A stretch of DNA of 64,000 bases, taken from assembly GCA_002439755.1 (NCBI GenBank), contig DJPH01000019.1:1-64000 (forward strand), in the 5' to 3' direction. Both the position numbers and the translations under genes were made by a program. The first letter of the stretch is position 1, and each line of letters opens with the position of its first letter. This DNA is from Prevotellaceae bacterium UBA6417. Its GTDB lineage: Bacteria > Bacteroidota > Bacteroidia > Bacteroidales > Bacteroidaceae. Positions 25,774-34,422 of this stretch are shown here, piece after piece. The notes beneath the pieces were generated by a model. The model ran no database searches, was not told the origin of the DNA, and saw nothing but the letters and a program-made list of their open reading frames with translations.

Positions 25774-26916
25774 TTAGAATTCTGATAGTATCCTGCTGAG
25801 TTTGTCTATAAAGATATCGGCATATTCTTTTGTAAAACATAGCGGAGGAAGCAGACGCAATACGTTTGAACCTGATGCTCCTGTGAAACAATGTTCCTTG
25901 TATACTAGAGCTTCGCGAATGGGCTTGATGGGGACATTGAATTCAATTCCAATCATTAGGCCGCGGCCGCGTATGTCTGTGATTTGAGAATGTTTTTTTG
26001 AAAGATCCTTCAAACGGCTAATGAGATAGTTGCCTATAGTTGCCGCATTATTGATGAGCTGCTCTTGTTCTATGACATCCAATACGGCCAAGGCTGCAGC
26101 GCATCCCAGGTGATTGCCCCCAAAAGTTGTGCCTAATTGTCCATAAACGGGCTTGTATTTCGGGGAAATAAGGATTGCCGCCATAGGAAATCCATTGCCG
26201 ATGCCTTTTGCTATAGAAATTAAATCCGGGCGAATTCCTAAATACTGATGTGCAAAGAATTTGCCACTGCGCCCGTATCCACATTGTATTTCATCACAAA
26301 TCAAAGCCGTACCATACTTTTCACATGCCTTTTCCAAGCCTTGGGCAAATTCTGTTGTGGCCAACCGGATGCCGCCTACACCTTGTATACATTCTAAAAT
26401 GCAGGCGCACACATCTCCTTTAGAAATTTCGTATTCCCAGGCGGCCAAATCATTTAATGGCAGATAAGTAACGTGGTGGTTATTGTTGATTGGAGCGATG
26501 ATTTTGGGATTGTTAGTTGCTTCTACTGCCAATGAAGTTCTTCCGTGGAAAGCTTTTTCCGCTGAAAGTATACGGGTGCGTCCGTTTTTAAAAGAAGCTA
26601 ATTTCAAACAATTCTCGTTGGCTTCGGCACCACTGTTGATAAGAAAAAGTTGGTAGTCATCATAGTCACATGCTTTTCCCAAACGTTCTGCTAATTCTCT
26701 TTGTAGCGGATTGATGACGGAATTAGAATAGAATCCAATAGTGTGCAACTGTTGAGTCATTCTTTCTATGTAATGAGGGTGGCAATGTCCGATAGAAATA
26801 ACGGCATGGCCACCATAGAGATCTAAGTATTCTTGGCCTTTGTTATCCCAAACTTTGCATCCTTTGCCTTTTGTGATAGTTACGTCAAAAAGGGGATATA
26901 CGTCAAATAAATTCAT
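25774..26916 (-). CDS. argD: N-acetyl/succinyl-ornithine aminotransferase
   Basis: This class III PLP aminotransferase converts the N-acylglutamate semialdehyde to N-acylornithine in arginine synthesis. The 380-residue protein has the PLP lysine in SIAKGIGNGFP, the DEIQCGYGRSGKFFAH block and the GSAEAN-like NSGAEANENCLK. In Bacteroides the acyl group of this pathway is succinyl rather than acetyl, as known from the N-succinylornithine carbamoyltransferase; that is probably true here but cannot be read from this protein. It lies 11 bases after argC and one base before proC. Confidence 0.92.
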   Translation of the reverse strand: MNLFDVYPLFDVTITKGKGCKVWDNKGQEYLDLYGGHAVISIGHCHPHYIERMTQQLHTIGFYSNSVINPLQRELAERLGKACDYDDYQLFLINSGAEANENCLKLASFKNGRTRILSAEKAFHGRTSLAVEATNNPKIIAPINNNHHVTYLPLNDLAAWEYEISKGDVCACILECIQGVGGIRLATTEFAQGLEKACEKYGTALICDEIQCGYGRSGKFFAHQYLGIRPDLISIAKGIGNGFPMAAILISPKYKPVYGQLGTTFGGNHLGCAAALAVLDVIEQEQLINNAATIGNYLISRLKDLSKKHSQITDIRGRGLMIGIEFNVPIKPIREALVYKEHCFTGASGSNVLRLLPPLCFTKEYADIFIDKLSRILSEF

Positions 26917-26927
26917 GTGAGTAATGT

Positions 26928-27896
26928 TTAAAAGCCGATGGCTTTAAGGTGTAGCCCTTCATCTTCGCTTCGGCCGAATAGTAAGTTCATGTTTTCTACG
27001 GCTTGCCCGGCAGCTCCTTTTAGTAAATTGTCGATGCAGCTTGTTATCAATATTTTGTCATCAATGCGTTTTGCATGAACCAGGCATTTGTTTGTGTTTA
27101 CAACTTGTTTCATGTCAATTTCATTTGTGACATAATGTGTAAATGGGCTGTCTGAGTAAAAATCTGTGTAGATATCATCAATTTCTTGTTGGGTAATATC
27201 CAAATAAATCATTTCTGTAGCAAAGATTCCTCTTGGGAAGTCACCTCTATAAGGCAAGAACTCGATGTTTCCGCTAAATTGTGGATCAAGCTGGCAAATT
27301 GATTGCTTTATTTCTGGTACATGTTGATGGTGAAAAGCTTTATAAATGCTGATATTTCCACTTCTCCAACTGAAATGGGTTTTAGCTGTAGGTTTTACTC
27401 CTGCTCCTGTACTTCCTGTGATGGCATTTATGTAGACGTTGCCCTTTAAAAGCTTTTTTGCTGCCAATGGAAGTAATCCCAATTGAATGCATGTCGCAAA
27501 ACATCCCGGATTGGCAATATGCCGTGCATTGCGAATCTTGTCACGTTGCAGTTCTGGAAGTCCATAGACGAAATCATTTCCTTCATCTTTTAGACGGAAG
27601 TCTTGTGCAAAGTCTATGATTTTAACATGTTCCGGTATATTGTGCTCTTTAAGAAAAGCTTCACTTTTCCCATGCCCGAAGCAGAAAAAAACAACATCTA
27701 CATTGTCGAAAGGTAGCTCTGACGTGAACCGCAAATCTGTTTCTCCGTAGAGACCTTCATGAACGTCTGCAATTAAGTTGCCGGCATTGCTCTCGCTGTT
27801 TACAAAAACAATTTCCGTGTTTGGGTGGTTGATGAGAATGCGTATTAATTCTCCTCCTGTGTAACCGGCTCCACCTAAAATTCCAACTTTAATCAT
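26928..27896 (-). CDS. argC: N-acyl-gamma-glutamyl-phosphate reductase
   Basis: ArgC reduces N-acylglutamyl phosphate to the semialdehyde with NADPH. The 322-residue protein has the Rossmann start GILGGAGYTGGELIRIL, the catalytic Cys in ANPGCFATC and the TGSTGAGVKP loop, all as in the ArgC family. It sits between argG (6 bases upstream) and argD (11 bases downstream). The kinase ArgB, the carbamoyltransferase and ArgH are not in the window. Confidence 0.95.
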   Translation of the reverse strand: MIKVGILGGAGYTGGELIRILINHPNTEIVFVNSESNAGNLIADVHEGLYGETDLRFTSELPFDNVDVVFFCFGHGKSEAFLKEHNIPEHVKIIDFAQDFRLKDEGNDFVYGLPELQRDKIRNARHIANPGCFATCIQLGLLPLAAKKLLKGNVYINAITGSTGAGVKPTAKTHFSWRSGNISIYKAFHHQHVPEIKQSICQLDPQFSGNIEFLPYRGDFPRGIFATEMIYLDITQQEIDDIYTDFYSDSPFTHYVTNEIDMKQVVNTNKCLVHAKRIDDKILITSCIDNLLKGAAGQAVENMNLLFGRSEDEGLHLKAIGF

Positions 27897-27902
27897 GGTA
27901 GA

Positions 27903-29102
27903 TTATCTTTTTTCATCTTTGTGGATTCCGTAATACACGCGTAAAGGTGTACTCAGGACTTTTATAAAGCCCTTTGCTTCTTCTGACGTCCAGCCGTGTT
28001 GCATCTCACCATATTCTCCTAATTTGGATTTTAGCAAGTCATCATTGCTTTCTATTCCAACAGTTTCAAATCCGAAAGGACGCAGTTTCAAAATGGCTGT
28101 TCCATTTACATGGCGTTGAGAACTGGTGAGCATTGCTTCGATATCTGGCATGACCGGTTCTAAGTATTGGCTTTCATGTAGAAACATTCCATACCAGTTG
28201 GCAACTTGGTCTTTCCAGTATTGTTGCCATTTGCTTAATGTACTCTTTTCTAAAAGTCGATGGGCTTCTATGATTAATTTAGGTGCAGCGGCCTCAAAGC
28301 CGACTCTTCCTTTTATTCCTATAATGGTATCACCAACATTGCAGTCGCGTCCGATTGCATAGGCAGACCCTATTTCTTCTATTCGTTGGATGGCTTTTAC
28401 CTTATCATCAAATTTTTCACCATTGACAGCTATGATTTCTCCTCGTTCAAACTGTATTTTCAGCAGTGTTTCTTTTTGTTGTGTCACATGCTTCAAGTAA
28501 GCTTCTTCGGGCAAGCCTTGGGCGGAATCAAGTAATTCGCCTCCGCATATAGATGTTCCCCAAATACCTACATTATATGAGTATTTTAGTTTTGTAAAAT
28601 CTGCAAAGAATCCATGTGCATTCAAGTAGTCAACTTCTTCTTTTCTGCTTAATGCTTTGTCTCTAGTAAGTGTGATGATTTCTACGCCTGGAGCCATAAC
28701 CAAAAAAGTCATGTCGAAACGTATTTGGTCGTTGCCTGCTCCTGTTGATCCATGTGCTATTGCATCGGCATTTATTTGTTTGGCATAACGTGCAATTGCA
28801 ATTGCCTGGAAGATGCGTTCTGATGATACAGAAATCGGGTAGCAATTGTTGCGCAAGACATTGCCAAATATCATGTATTTAAGGCTCTTTTCGTAGTATT
28901 CTTGTGTTACATCAAGAGTGATATATTCTTTGGCTCCGAGTTTGTAAGCGTTTTCTTCGTTCTTTTTTAGCTGTTCATCTGAAAAGCCTCCTGTGTTTGC
29001 GCATGCGGCATATACTTCAAAACCTTTTTCTTTGGCCAAATACATAACTGTATAACTTGTATCTAGTCCGCCACTATAGGCTACCACTACTTTTTTTGCC
29101 AT
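27903..29102 (-). CDS. argG: argininosuccinate synthase
   Basis: ArgG joins citrulline and aspartate using ATP to make argininosuccinate. The 399-residue protein carries the ATP-pyrophosphatase loop AYSGGLDTS at its N-terminus and later typical blocks such as HGSTGAGNDQIRFD. It lies 24 bases after the GNAT gene and 6 bases before argC, in the arginine operon that begins with argR. Confidence 0.94.
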   Translation of the reverse strand: MAKKVVVAYSGGLDTSYTVMYLAKEKGFEVYAACANTGGFSDEQLKKNEENAYKLGAKEYITLDVTQEYYEKSLKYMIFGNVLRNNCYPISVSSERIFQAIAIARYAKQINADAIAHGSTGAGNDQIRFDMTFLVMAPGVEIITLTRDKALSRKEEVDYLNAHGFFADFTKLKYSYNVGIWGTSICGGELLDSAQGLPEEAYLKHVTQQKETLLKIQFERGEIIAVNGEKFDDKVKAIQRIEEIGSAYAIGRDCNVGDTIIGIKGRVGFEAAAPKLIIEAHRLLEKSTLSKWQQYWKDQVANWYGMFLHESQYLEPVMPDIEAMLTSSQRHVNGTAILKLRPFGFETVGIESNDDLLKSKLGEYGEMQHGWTSEEAKGFIKVLSTPLRVYYGIHKDEKR

Positions 29103-29126
29103 AATAAGTATCTCTTTAATTGTGTT

Positions 29127-29768
29127 TTATCTTAAATTGAGTTCGGCTGCGCGTTTAGCCATGGCAACTACATCATCTGGAAGTTCTATTGGAAGCTTTT
29201 CGCCTTTGTGCTTTTCCGGATCATAAAGCATACCAGTGCAGACACAGTACTTTCTTCCTGTGCGAGCCAATATGTCACAGTTGATGCAGCATGGATTTTC
29301 CGGAGTGCCGCATCCTTTCCAATATTCTTCATCTTGAGTTAGTTCTGCAAAAGGAACGGGCACATATCCTAATTTTGTGTTTATTTTCATTACAGCACCG
29401 CTACTTGTCAGGCCAAAAAGTTTTGCATGCGGCCAGCGTAACCGGCTTAATGTAAAAGCGACTTCTTTTATGCGGGTAGCCAAGTGGTGACCTCTGAATT
29501 TTTCTACGACTATCAGTCCTGAATTGGCAACATAATGTTTGTTTTCCCAGCTTTCAATATAGCAAAATCCGGCAAATTCTTCGCCTTTTAATGCCAATAT
29601 AGCCTTACGCTCACGCATTTTGGTCGCCAAATATTCATGTGTGCGTTTGGCTATTCCTGATCCACGAACTTTGGCAGCATTCGTAATTGTTTCTAATATG
29701 GTATCTACATATTTTTCATCGGAGGCATCGGCTACGAATACCCGAATGCCATCGTTATATTTCTCCAT
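29127..29768 (-). CDS. GNAT acyltransferase with cysteine-rich tail, probable N-acylglutamate synthase
   Basis: The 213-residue protein has a GNAT fold at about 8-145; the acyl-CoA pyrophosphate loop is RGHHLA (92-97). It then has a Cys-rich segment with Cys 153, 160, 161, 164, 175 and 177 that could bind zinc or an Fe-S cluster. It sits between argR and argG, exactly where an N-acylglutamate synthase is missing from the pathway. I recall that the equivalent Bacteroides gene has been proposed as that synthase, using succinyl-CoA, but cannot check it here. The fold is clear; the specific reaction is inferred from position. Confidence 0.78.
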   Translation of the reverse strand: MEKYNDGIRVFVADASDEKYVDTILETITNAAKVRGSGIAKRTHEYLATKMRERKAILALKGEEFAGFCYIESWENKHYVANSGLIVVEKFRGHHLATRIKEVAFTLSRLRWPHAKLFGLTSSGAVMKINTKLGYVPVPFAELTQDEEYWKGCGTPENPCCINCDILARTGRKYCVCTGMLYDPEKHKGEKLPIELPDDVVAMAKRAAELNLR

Positions 29769-29785
29769 GTAAATGCTAAATGGTT

Positions 29786-30277
29786 TTAGTCTTCTTTTTC
29801 ATCGAAATGTGGGATGATGGATCTCATTAAATTATAAATAGGCTCATGTTCGGCATGTTCACGTAATACCAGTAATAAAGTGTCATCTCCTGCCAGGGAA
29901 CCTAATATTTCGGGGACATCATGTTCATCAATTTCTGCTGCCAAACTATTTGCATAGCCATGCAATGTTTTTATCACTACAATATTTGCAGAAAAATCCA
30001 TGGAAATAAAGCCAAAGCTTTGTGTGATTCTTTCTTTGGGATGCTTTATTGCATTTACATGGTTAAAAGGACTTGTCCCAGGTAGTACATATGAATATTT
30101 CCCGTCTTTATTATAGATCTTGGCCACTTTTAATTGACGCAAATCTCGCGATAAGGTGGGTTGGGCTATGAGAAAACCTTCTTTTTTCAAATCAGACAAT
30201 AGTTCTTCTTGATTGTCAAAAGACTTATTGCGAATTAAGAGACGCAATACATCTAAACGTGTTCTTTTGGTTGACAT
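29786..30277 (-). CDS. argR: arginine repressor
   Basis: ArgR binds ARG-box operators when arginine is plentiful. The 163-residue protein has the N-terminal winged-helix domain with the recognition segment TLSRDLRQLKV. The C-terminal hexamerisation/arginine-binding domain carries GDDTLLLVLRE. It is the first gene of the arg/pro operon, so it probably represses its own transcript as well as argG, argC, argD and perhaps the proline genes. A -7 box TAACTTTG lies at 30298-30305. No ARG box is evident by eye. Confidence 0.93.
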   Translation of the reverse strand: MSTKRTRLDVLRLLIRNKSFDNQEELLSDLKKEGFLIAQPTLSRDLRQLKVAKIYNKDGKYSYVLPGTSPFNHVNAIKHPKERITQSFGFISMDFSANIVVIKTLHGYANSLAAEIDEHDVPEILGSLAGDDTLLLVLREHAEHEPIYNLMRSIIPHFDEKED

Positions 30278-30297
30278 GCTTTTATTTTCTTGTTTTG

Positions 30298-30330
30298 CAA
30301 AGTTACTGCTTTTTGTTGATGCTGTTCAAT
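30298..30330 (-). promoter_or_regulatory. promoter of the arg/pro operon
   Basis: On the minus strand TAACTTTG (30298-30305) follows an ATTG near-match to the -33 box (30327-30330) with 21 bases between. The predicted transcript start is about 14 bases before the argR ATG. Confidence 0.55.
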
Positions 30331-30435
30331 TTGGAAGCACATGAATAGGGTTATAATGTAGAATAGTTATTCATAAAGTGTAGTATATATTCAATGCAAA
30401 AGCTCTTTGCTATCTGGGCTTGCTATTTTGTCTAT

Positions 30436-31536
30436 CTATATAGCTTGGTGATGCTCAATAGTCGTACGTGTTATTTCTCCGCTGCCTATACAGATTTTTC
30501 GCCCATCTTGGTAGGGAATATAGACAACTGCAAATTGCCCTGGAGCCACTCCTTGTATGCTATGGCGTGGAATAATTATACTCTTTTCTTTAGAATGAAT
30601 AAACATTCCTTCTTCAAACTCTGGTGAGTGTCTTATCTTGAAGAAAATCTGTTGTGGCTCTTCTCTCTCTTCAATTTCTTTTGTTGCTATGTTATGGAAG
30701 TCTGCCAATTCGAGTTGGCGGCATTGCAATTCGGTTGAACTACTTCCTTTTGATACGTAGATTTTGTTTTTTCTGATGTTCTTATGTACAACGAACCAAG
30801 GTCCTCCACCTAAGCGAAGTCCTTTACGTTGTCCTATCGTATAGAACCAATAACCTTGGTGCTTCCCTAATTTTTTGCGCGTTTCCCATTCTACGATATC
30901 TCCTTCACGTTCTCCCAAGTAGTGACGCAGCAAGGAGTCATACGTAGTTTTTCCCAAAAAGCAAATGCCTTGGCTGTCGCGCCTGTGTGCAGGAGCTAAA
31001 TGATACTTTTCTGCAATGCTTCTTACTTCATTCTTCATCATGTAGCCTACAGGGAAATGCAGCTGTTTGAGCTGTTCCGGTGTTATTTGGCAAAGGAAGT
31101 CTGTTTGGTCTTTGATGGGATCCTTGGCGGTTGCCAAGTATTTTATTCCATCTTTTTCCAATGTTGTTGCATAGTGCCCTGTTATTGTCTTATCAAAGAA
31201 ACGGCCTACACGATCATAGAAGCATCCAAATTTTATCAAGCTGTTGCACATAACATCCGGATTTGGTGTAAGGCCGCGTTTTACGCTGTCAATCAAATAA
31301 GAAACGACCCGTTCCCAATAGTCGCGATGCAAATCCACAGTTTCGACTTTTAAGCCATATTGATGCGCCAGCATATTGACCATCTCCAAATCTTCTTCCA
31401 TTGTGCAAGAAAATTCGCTTTCCTCATCTGCGCCGATTTTGATATAAAACAATGTAGGTTTTTCACCTTGTTCACAGATTAGGTGGGTAGCAACAGCGCT
31501 GTCTACACCGCCTGATGCCAAAAGTGCTATTTCCAT
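30436..31536 (-). CDS. mnmA: tRNA-specific 2-thiouridylase
   Basis: MnmA activates U34 of Lys, Glu and Gln tRNAs with ATP and inserts sulfur. The 366-residue protein has the PP-loop SGGVDS at its N-terminus. The two catalytic cysteines lie in NPDVMCNSLIKFG and DSQGICFLG. GYWFYTIGQRKG is also present, as in the family. I chose the ATG at 31536 because the longer frame begins upstream of a -7 box (31563-31570) and the shorter form has the standard N-terminus. The opening motif ALLASGG differs from the usual GMSGG; since Bacteroides genomes carry more than one MnmA homologue, this may be the divergent one. Confidence 0.88.
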   Translation of the reverse strand: MEIALLASGGVDSAVATHLICEQGEKPTLFYIKIGADEESEFSCTMEEDLEMVNMLAHQYGLKVETVDLHRDYWERVVSYLIDSVKRGLTPNPDVMCNSLIKFGCFYDRVGRFFDKTITGHYATTLEKDGIKYLATAKDPIKDQTDFLCQITPEQLKQLHFPVGYMMKNEVRSIAEKYHLAPAHRRDSQGICFLGKTTYDSLLRHYLGEREGDIVEWETRKKLGKHQGYWFYTIGQRKGLRLGGGPWFVVHKNIRKNKIYVSKGSSSTELQCRQLELADFHNIATKEIEEREEPQQIFFKIRHSPEFEEGMFIHSKEKSIIIPRHSIQGVAPGQFAVVYIPYQDGRKICIGSGEITRTTIEHHQAI

Positions 31537-31562
31537 TTTTCTGAATGATGCAATTCTGACTG

Positions 31563-31570
31563 CAAAATTA
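31563..31570 (-). promoter_or_regulatory. -7 box for mnmA
   Basis: On the minus strand this is TAATTTTG, 27 bases before the ATG at 31536. A TTTG lies 14 bases farther upstream (31585-31588), a shorter spacing than usual. Confidence 0.45.
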
Positions 31571-31636
31571 CAAAAAAGGAATGGCAAAAGTCCTGCCCTA
31601 TTTCTAACAGACCTTTTTGCGTTTCGATGTTGACCA

Positions 31637-34177
31637 CTATCCGCAACGGGATGCTCCGCAATTTTTACATATTAGGCATCCTTCTTGGTAGACAAGTGAT
31701 TCTTGTCCGCAGTTAGGACAAATGAGTCCTGTTGCCTTTGTTCCGTCCTTTACATATTTTTTCAAGGCGCGTTCTACACCGTTTTTCCAAGTGTTGATGT
31801 TTTCATCTCCGAGTTGTAGCGAACTTACAAGCTTGATAACACGCTCTACCGGCATCCGATAGCGAAGAACTCCAGAGATAAGTTTGGCATAATTCCAATA
31901 TTCCTTATTGAACTTTTCAGAGAGTCCTTCTACTGTTGTCTTATATCCCCGCTTGTTTTCAAATTGAAAATCGTAGCGCTTTGTCCCGTCTTCGTTTGCC
32001 TTTTTGATAATGCGTCCTTTTGTAACTGACTTTGGCAACACGATACCTTCGTCGTCGTCTTGCAGACCGGTGAAGATTTCATATGGATAGCCGTCAAGTA
32101 ATCCGACAAAAGCCACCCATTTTTCTTTGTTGTTTTGGAAACGCACCACATCGCATTCTAACGATTCGGGCCGGGTTTCTGTCACTTCGAGCGGTTTGCA
32201 GTAAGGAATCTCAACCTTTTCTTTCTTTTTGACTTCAATCATAACGCCCGAGCGGCTTCCGTCTCGATATATAGTGCAACCTTTGCAGCCGCTTTTCCAT
32301 GCCGTTATATAGATCTTATTGACGACGTCTTCGGTTATGTCGTTAGGCAAATTTACCGTAACGCTTATGGAGTGATCCACCCATTTTTGAATGGCTCCCT
32401 GCATTCTTACTTTTTCAACCCAGTCAACATCATTTGCTGTGGCTTTATGGTAGGGCGATTTTTCTAAGAGGGCATCGAGTTCGTCCTGTGTATATTTCTT
32501 ATGGATATCGAAACCGTTTACGGCCATCCATGTCAGGAACTTTTTGTGATATACAATGTATTCTTCAAATGCGTCTCCCGATTCGTCAATATAGTCGATA
32601 TGCACTTCAGGATCGTTTGGATTGACTTTCCGACGTCGTTTGTAAATAGGCATGAATACCGGTTCTATGCCGCTTGTCGTCTGTGTCATGAGGCTGGTTG
32701 TGCCGGTTGGTGCTATTGTCAGACAGGCAATGTTGCGCCGTCCGTATTTTGTCATCAGCTCATATAATTCAGGGTCGGCCTCTCTAAGGCGGCCGATGAA
32801 AGGATTGTTCTTCTCTCTTGCTGCATCGAATATGGGAAATGCGCCTCTTTCTTTTGCCATTATCACGGATGACCGGTAGGCTGCCAATGCCAATATCTTC
32901 TGTACTTTGACGGCAAAGTCGGTTGCTTCTGTTGTGCCGTAGCGCAATCCCATGGCTGCAAGCATATCGCCTTCGGCTGTGATTCCGACACCGGTACGAC
33001 GGCCTTCTTCGCATTTGCGGTCAATCTTTTTCCAAAGATTATATTCCGTGGACTTTGTGTCCATATCTTGCGGATCACTTTCGATTTTTGCCAAAATAGC
33101 TTGAATCTTTTCTTGCTCCAGATCTATGATGTCGTCCATGATGCGTTGGGCGACAATCACATGTTCTTTGAATTTGTCGAAATTGAATGATGCGTTTGGC
33201 GTAAAAGGGTTGTCTACATATGAATATAGGTTCAGTGCCAAAAGCCGACAGCTGTCGTAAGGGCAGAGAGGTATTTCTCCGCATGGATTTGTCGAAACCG
33301 TCTTATAGCCTAAATCAGCATAGCAGTCGGGAATGGATTCGCGTATGATGGTATCCCAGAACAAAACGCCCGGTTCTGCCGACTTCCAGGCATTGTGAAT
33401 AATCTTTTTCCACAGTTTCCTGGCATCTATTTCTTTTTTGAAAGCAGGATTATTGCTGTGGATAGGGAATGTCTGTTCATATTTTTCGCCTTTTTCGACA
33501 GCCTGCATGAATTCGTCATCAATTTTGACCGATACATTGGCTCCCGTGATTTTGCCTTCTTCCATTTTGGCGTCTATAAAGGCTTCTGAGTCTGGGTGCT
33601 TAATGCTTACTGACAGCATAAGAGCTCCCCGTCGGCCGTCTTGAGCCACTTCGCGCGTTGAATTGCTGTAACGTTCCATAAACGGGACCAAGCCTGTTGA
33701 GGTGAGTGCGGAATTTTTTACCGGTGATCCTTTTGGACGTATGTCCGAAAGATCGTGACCGACACCGCCGCGGCGCTTCATCAGTTGCACTTGTTCTTCG
33801 TCTATTTTCATAATGGCGCCATAAGAGTCGGAGTCTCCGTCCAGTCCTATTACGAAGCAGTTGGAAAGTGATGCTATCTGATATTTGTTGCCGATTCCTG
33901 TCATCGGGCTTCCTGCCGGAATGATGTACTTGAAATGGTCGAGCAATTCGAATATCCGGCTTGGGCCCAACGGATTTTTATATTTTGATTCTATGCGTGC
34001 TATTTCAGCGGCAAGTCTCCGGTGCATGTCAGCCGGAGTTTGTTCGTAGATGTTACCGAATGAATCTTTCAGGGCATATTTGTTCACCCAGACACGGGCT
34101 GCCAGTTCGTCCCCATCAAAATATTTGAGGGAAGATTGAAAAGCTTCGTCATAGGTAAATGTCTTTTTCTCTTCCAT
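31637..34177 (-). CDS. nrdJ: adenosylcobalamin-dependent (class II) ribonucleotide reductase
   Basis: This enzyme reduces ribonucleotides to deoxyribonucleotides with a B12-generated thiyl radical. The 846-residue protein has the active-site blocks NPCGEIPLCPYDSCRLL and APTGTTSLMTQTTSG. It ends in a Cys-rich tail (CPNCG, CLICKNCG, ending CG) that would take part in disulfide relay or bind zinc. Length and tail fit the long NrdJ form common in Bacteroidales. A near-consensus promoter at 34205-34235 leaves only about a 20-base leader, too short for a cobalamin riboswitch. Its neighbours mnmA and tex are not functionally related. Confidence 0.93.
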   Translation of the reverse strand: MEEKKTFTYDEAFQSSLKYFDGDELAARVWVNKYALKDSFGNIYEQTPADMHRRLAAEIARIESKYKNPLGPSRIFELLDHFKYIIPAGSPMTGIGNKYQIASLSNCFVIGLDGDSDSYGAIMKIDEEQVQLMKRRGGVGHDLSDIRPKGSPVKNSALTSTGLVPFMERYSNSTREVAQDGRRGALMLSVSIKHPDSEAFIDAKMEEGKITGANVSVKIDDEFMQAVEKGEKYEQTFPIHSNNPAFKKEIDARKLWKKIIHNAWKSAEPGVLFWDTIIRESIPDCYADLGYKTVSTNPCGEIPLCPYDSCRLLALNLYSYVDNPFTPNASFNFDKFKEHVIVAQRIMDDIIDLEQEKIQAILAKIESDPQDMDTKSTEYNLWKKIDRKCEEGRRTGVGITAEGDMLAAMGLRYGTTEATDFAVKVQKILALAAYRSSVIMAKERGAFPIFDAAREKNNPFIGRLREADPELYELMTKYGRRNIACLTIAPTGTTSLMTQTTSGIEPVFMPIYKRRRKVNPNDPEVHIDYIDESGDAFEEYIVYHKKFLTWMAVNGFDIHKKYTQDELDALLEKSPYHKATANDVDWVEKVRMQGAIQKWVDHSISVTVNLPNDITEDVVNKIYITAWKSGCKGCTIYRDGSRSGVMIEVKKKEKVEIPYCKPLEVTETRPESLECDVVRFQNNKEKWVAFVGLLDGYPYEIFTGLQDDDEGIVLPKSVTKGRIIKKANEDGTKRYDFQFENKRGYKTTVEGLSEKFNKEYWNYAKLISGVLRYRMPVERVIKLVSSLQLGDENINTWKNGVERALKKYVKDGTKATGLICPNCGQESLVYQEGCLICKNCGASRCG

Positions 34178-34204
34178 TATTTGGCCAATTATTGTTTTCT
34201 TCTA

Positions 34205-34235
34205 CAAATGTACGTCCTTTTATCTGCTTGTCAAA
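34205..34235 (-). promoter_or_regulatory. full Bacteroidota-type promoter for nrdJ
   Basis: On the minus strand TTTG (34232-34235) is followed after 19 bases by TACATTTG (34205-34212), matching the consensus in both boxes and spacing. The predicted transcript start is about 20 bases before the nrdJ ATG. Confidence 0.75.
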
Positions 34236-34422
34236 AAATAAAACCGAAAAATTGGGGATGAAAATCCTTTTTTTCTGTTGAGCGTCAATAACAGCCTTGT
34301 TTACAGTCTGTTTTGCAATCTTGCTAAGAGCTCGTGATTGTCGGTTTTGGAAATTTCTCCGCTTAGTCTTTTGGGAAAATCTGCTTTTTGTGAAGCAAGT
34401 AACAGATGCTGTTGCTTTTGAT

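Noticed and set aside
34178..34204. Cobalamin riboswitch before nrdJ
   Set aside because: The predicted leader is only about 20 bases long.
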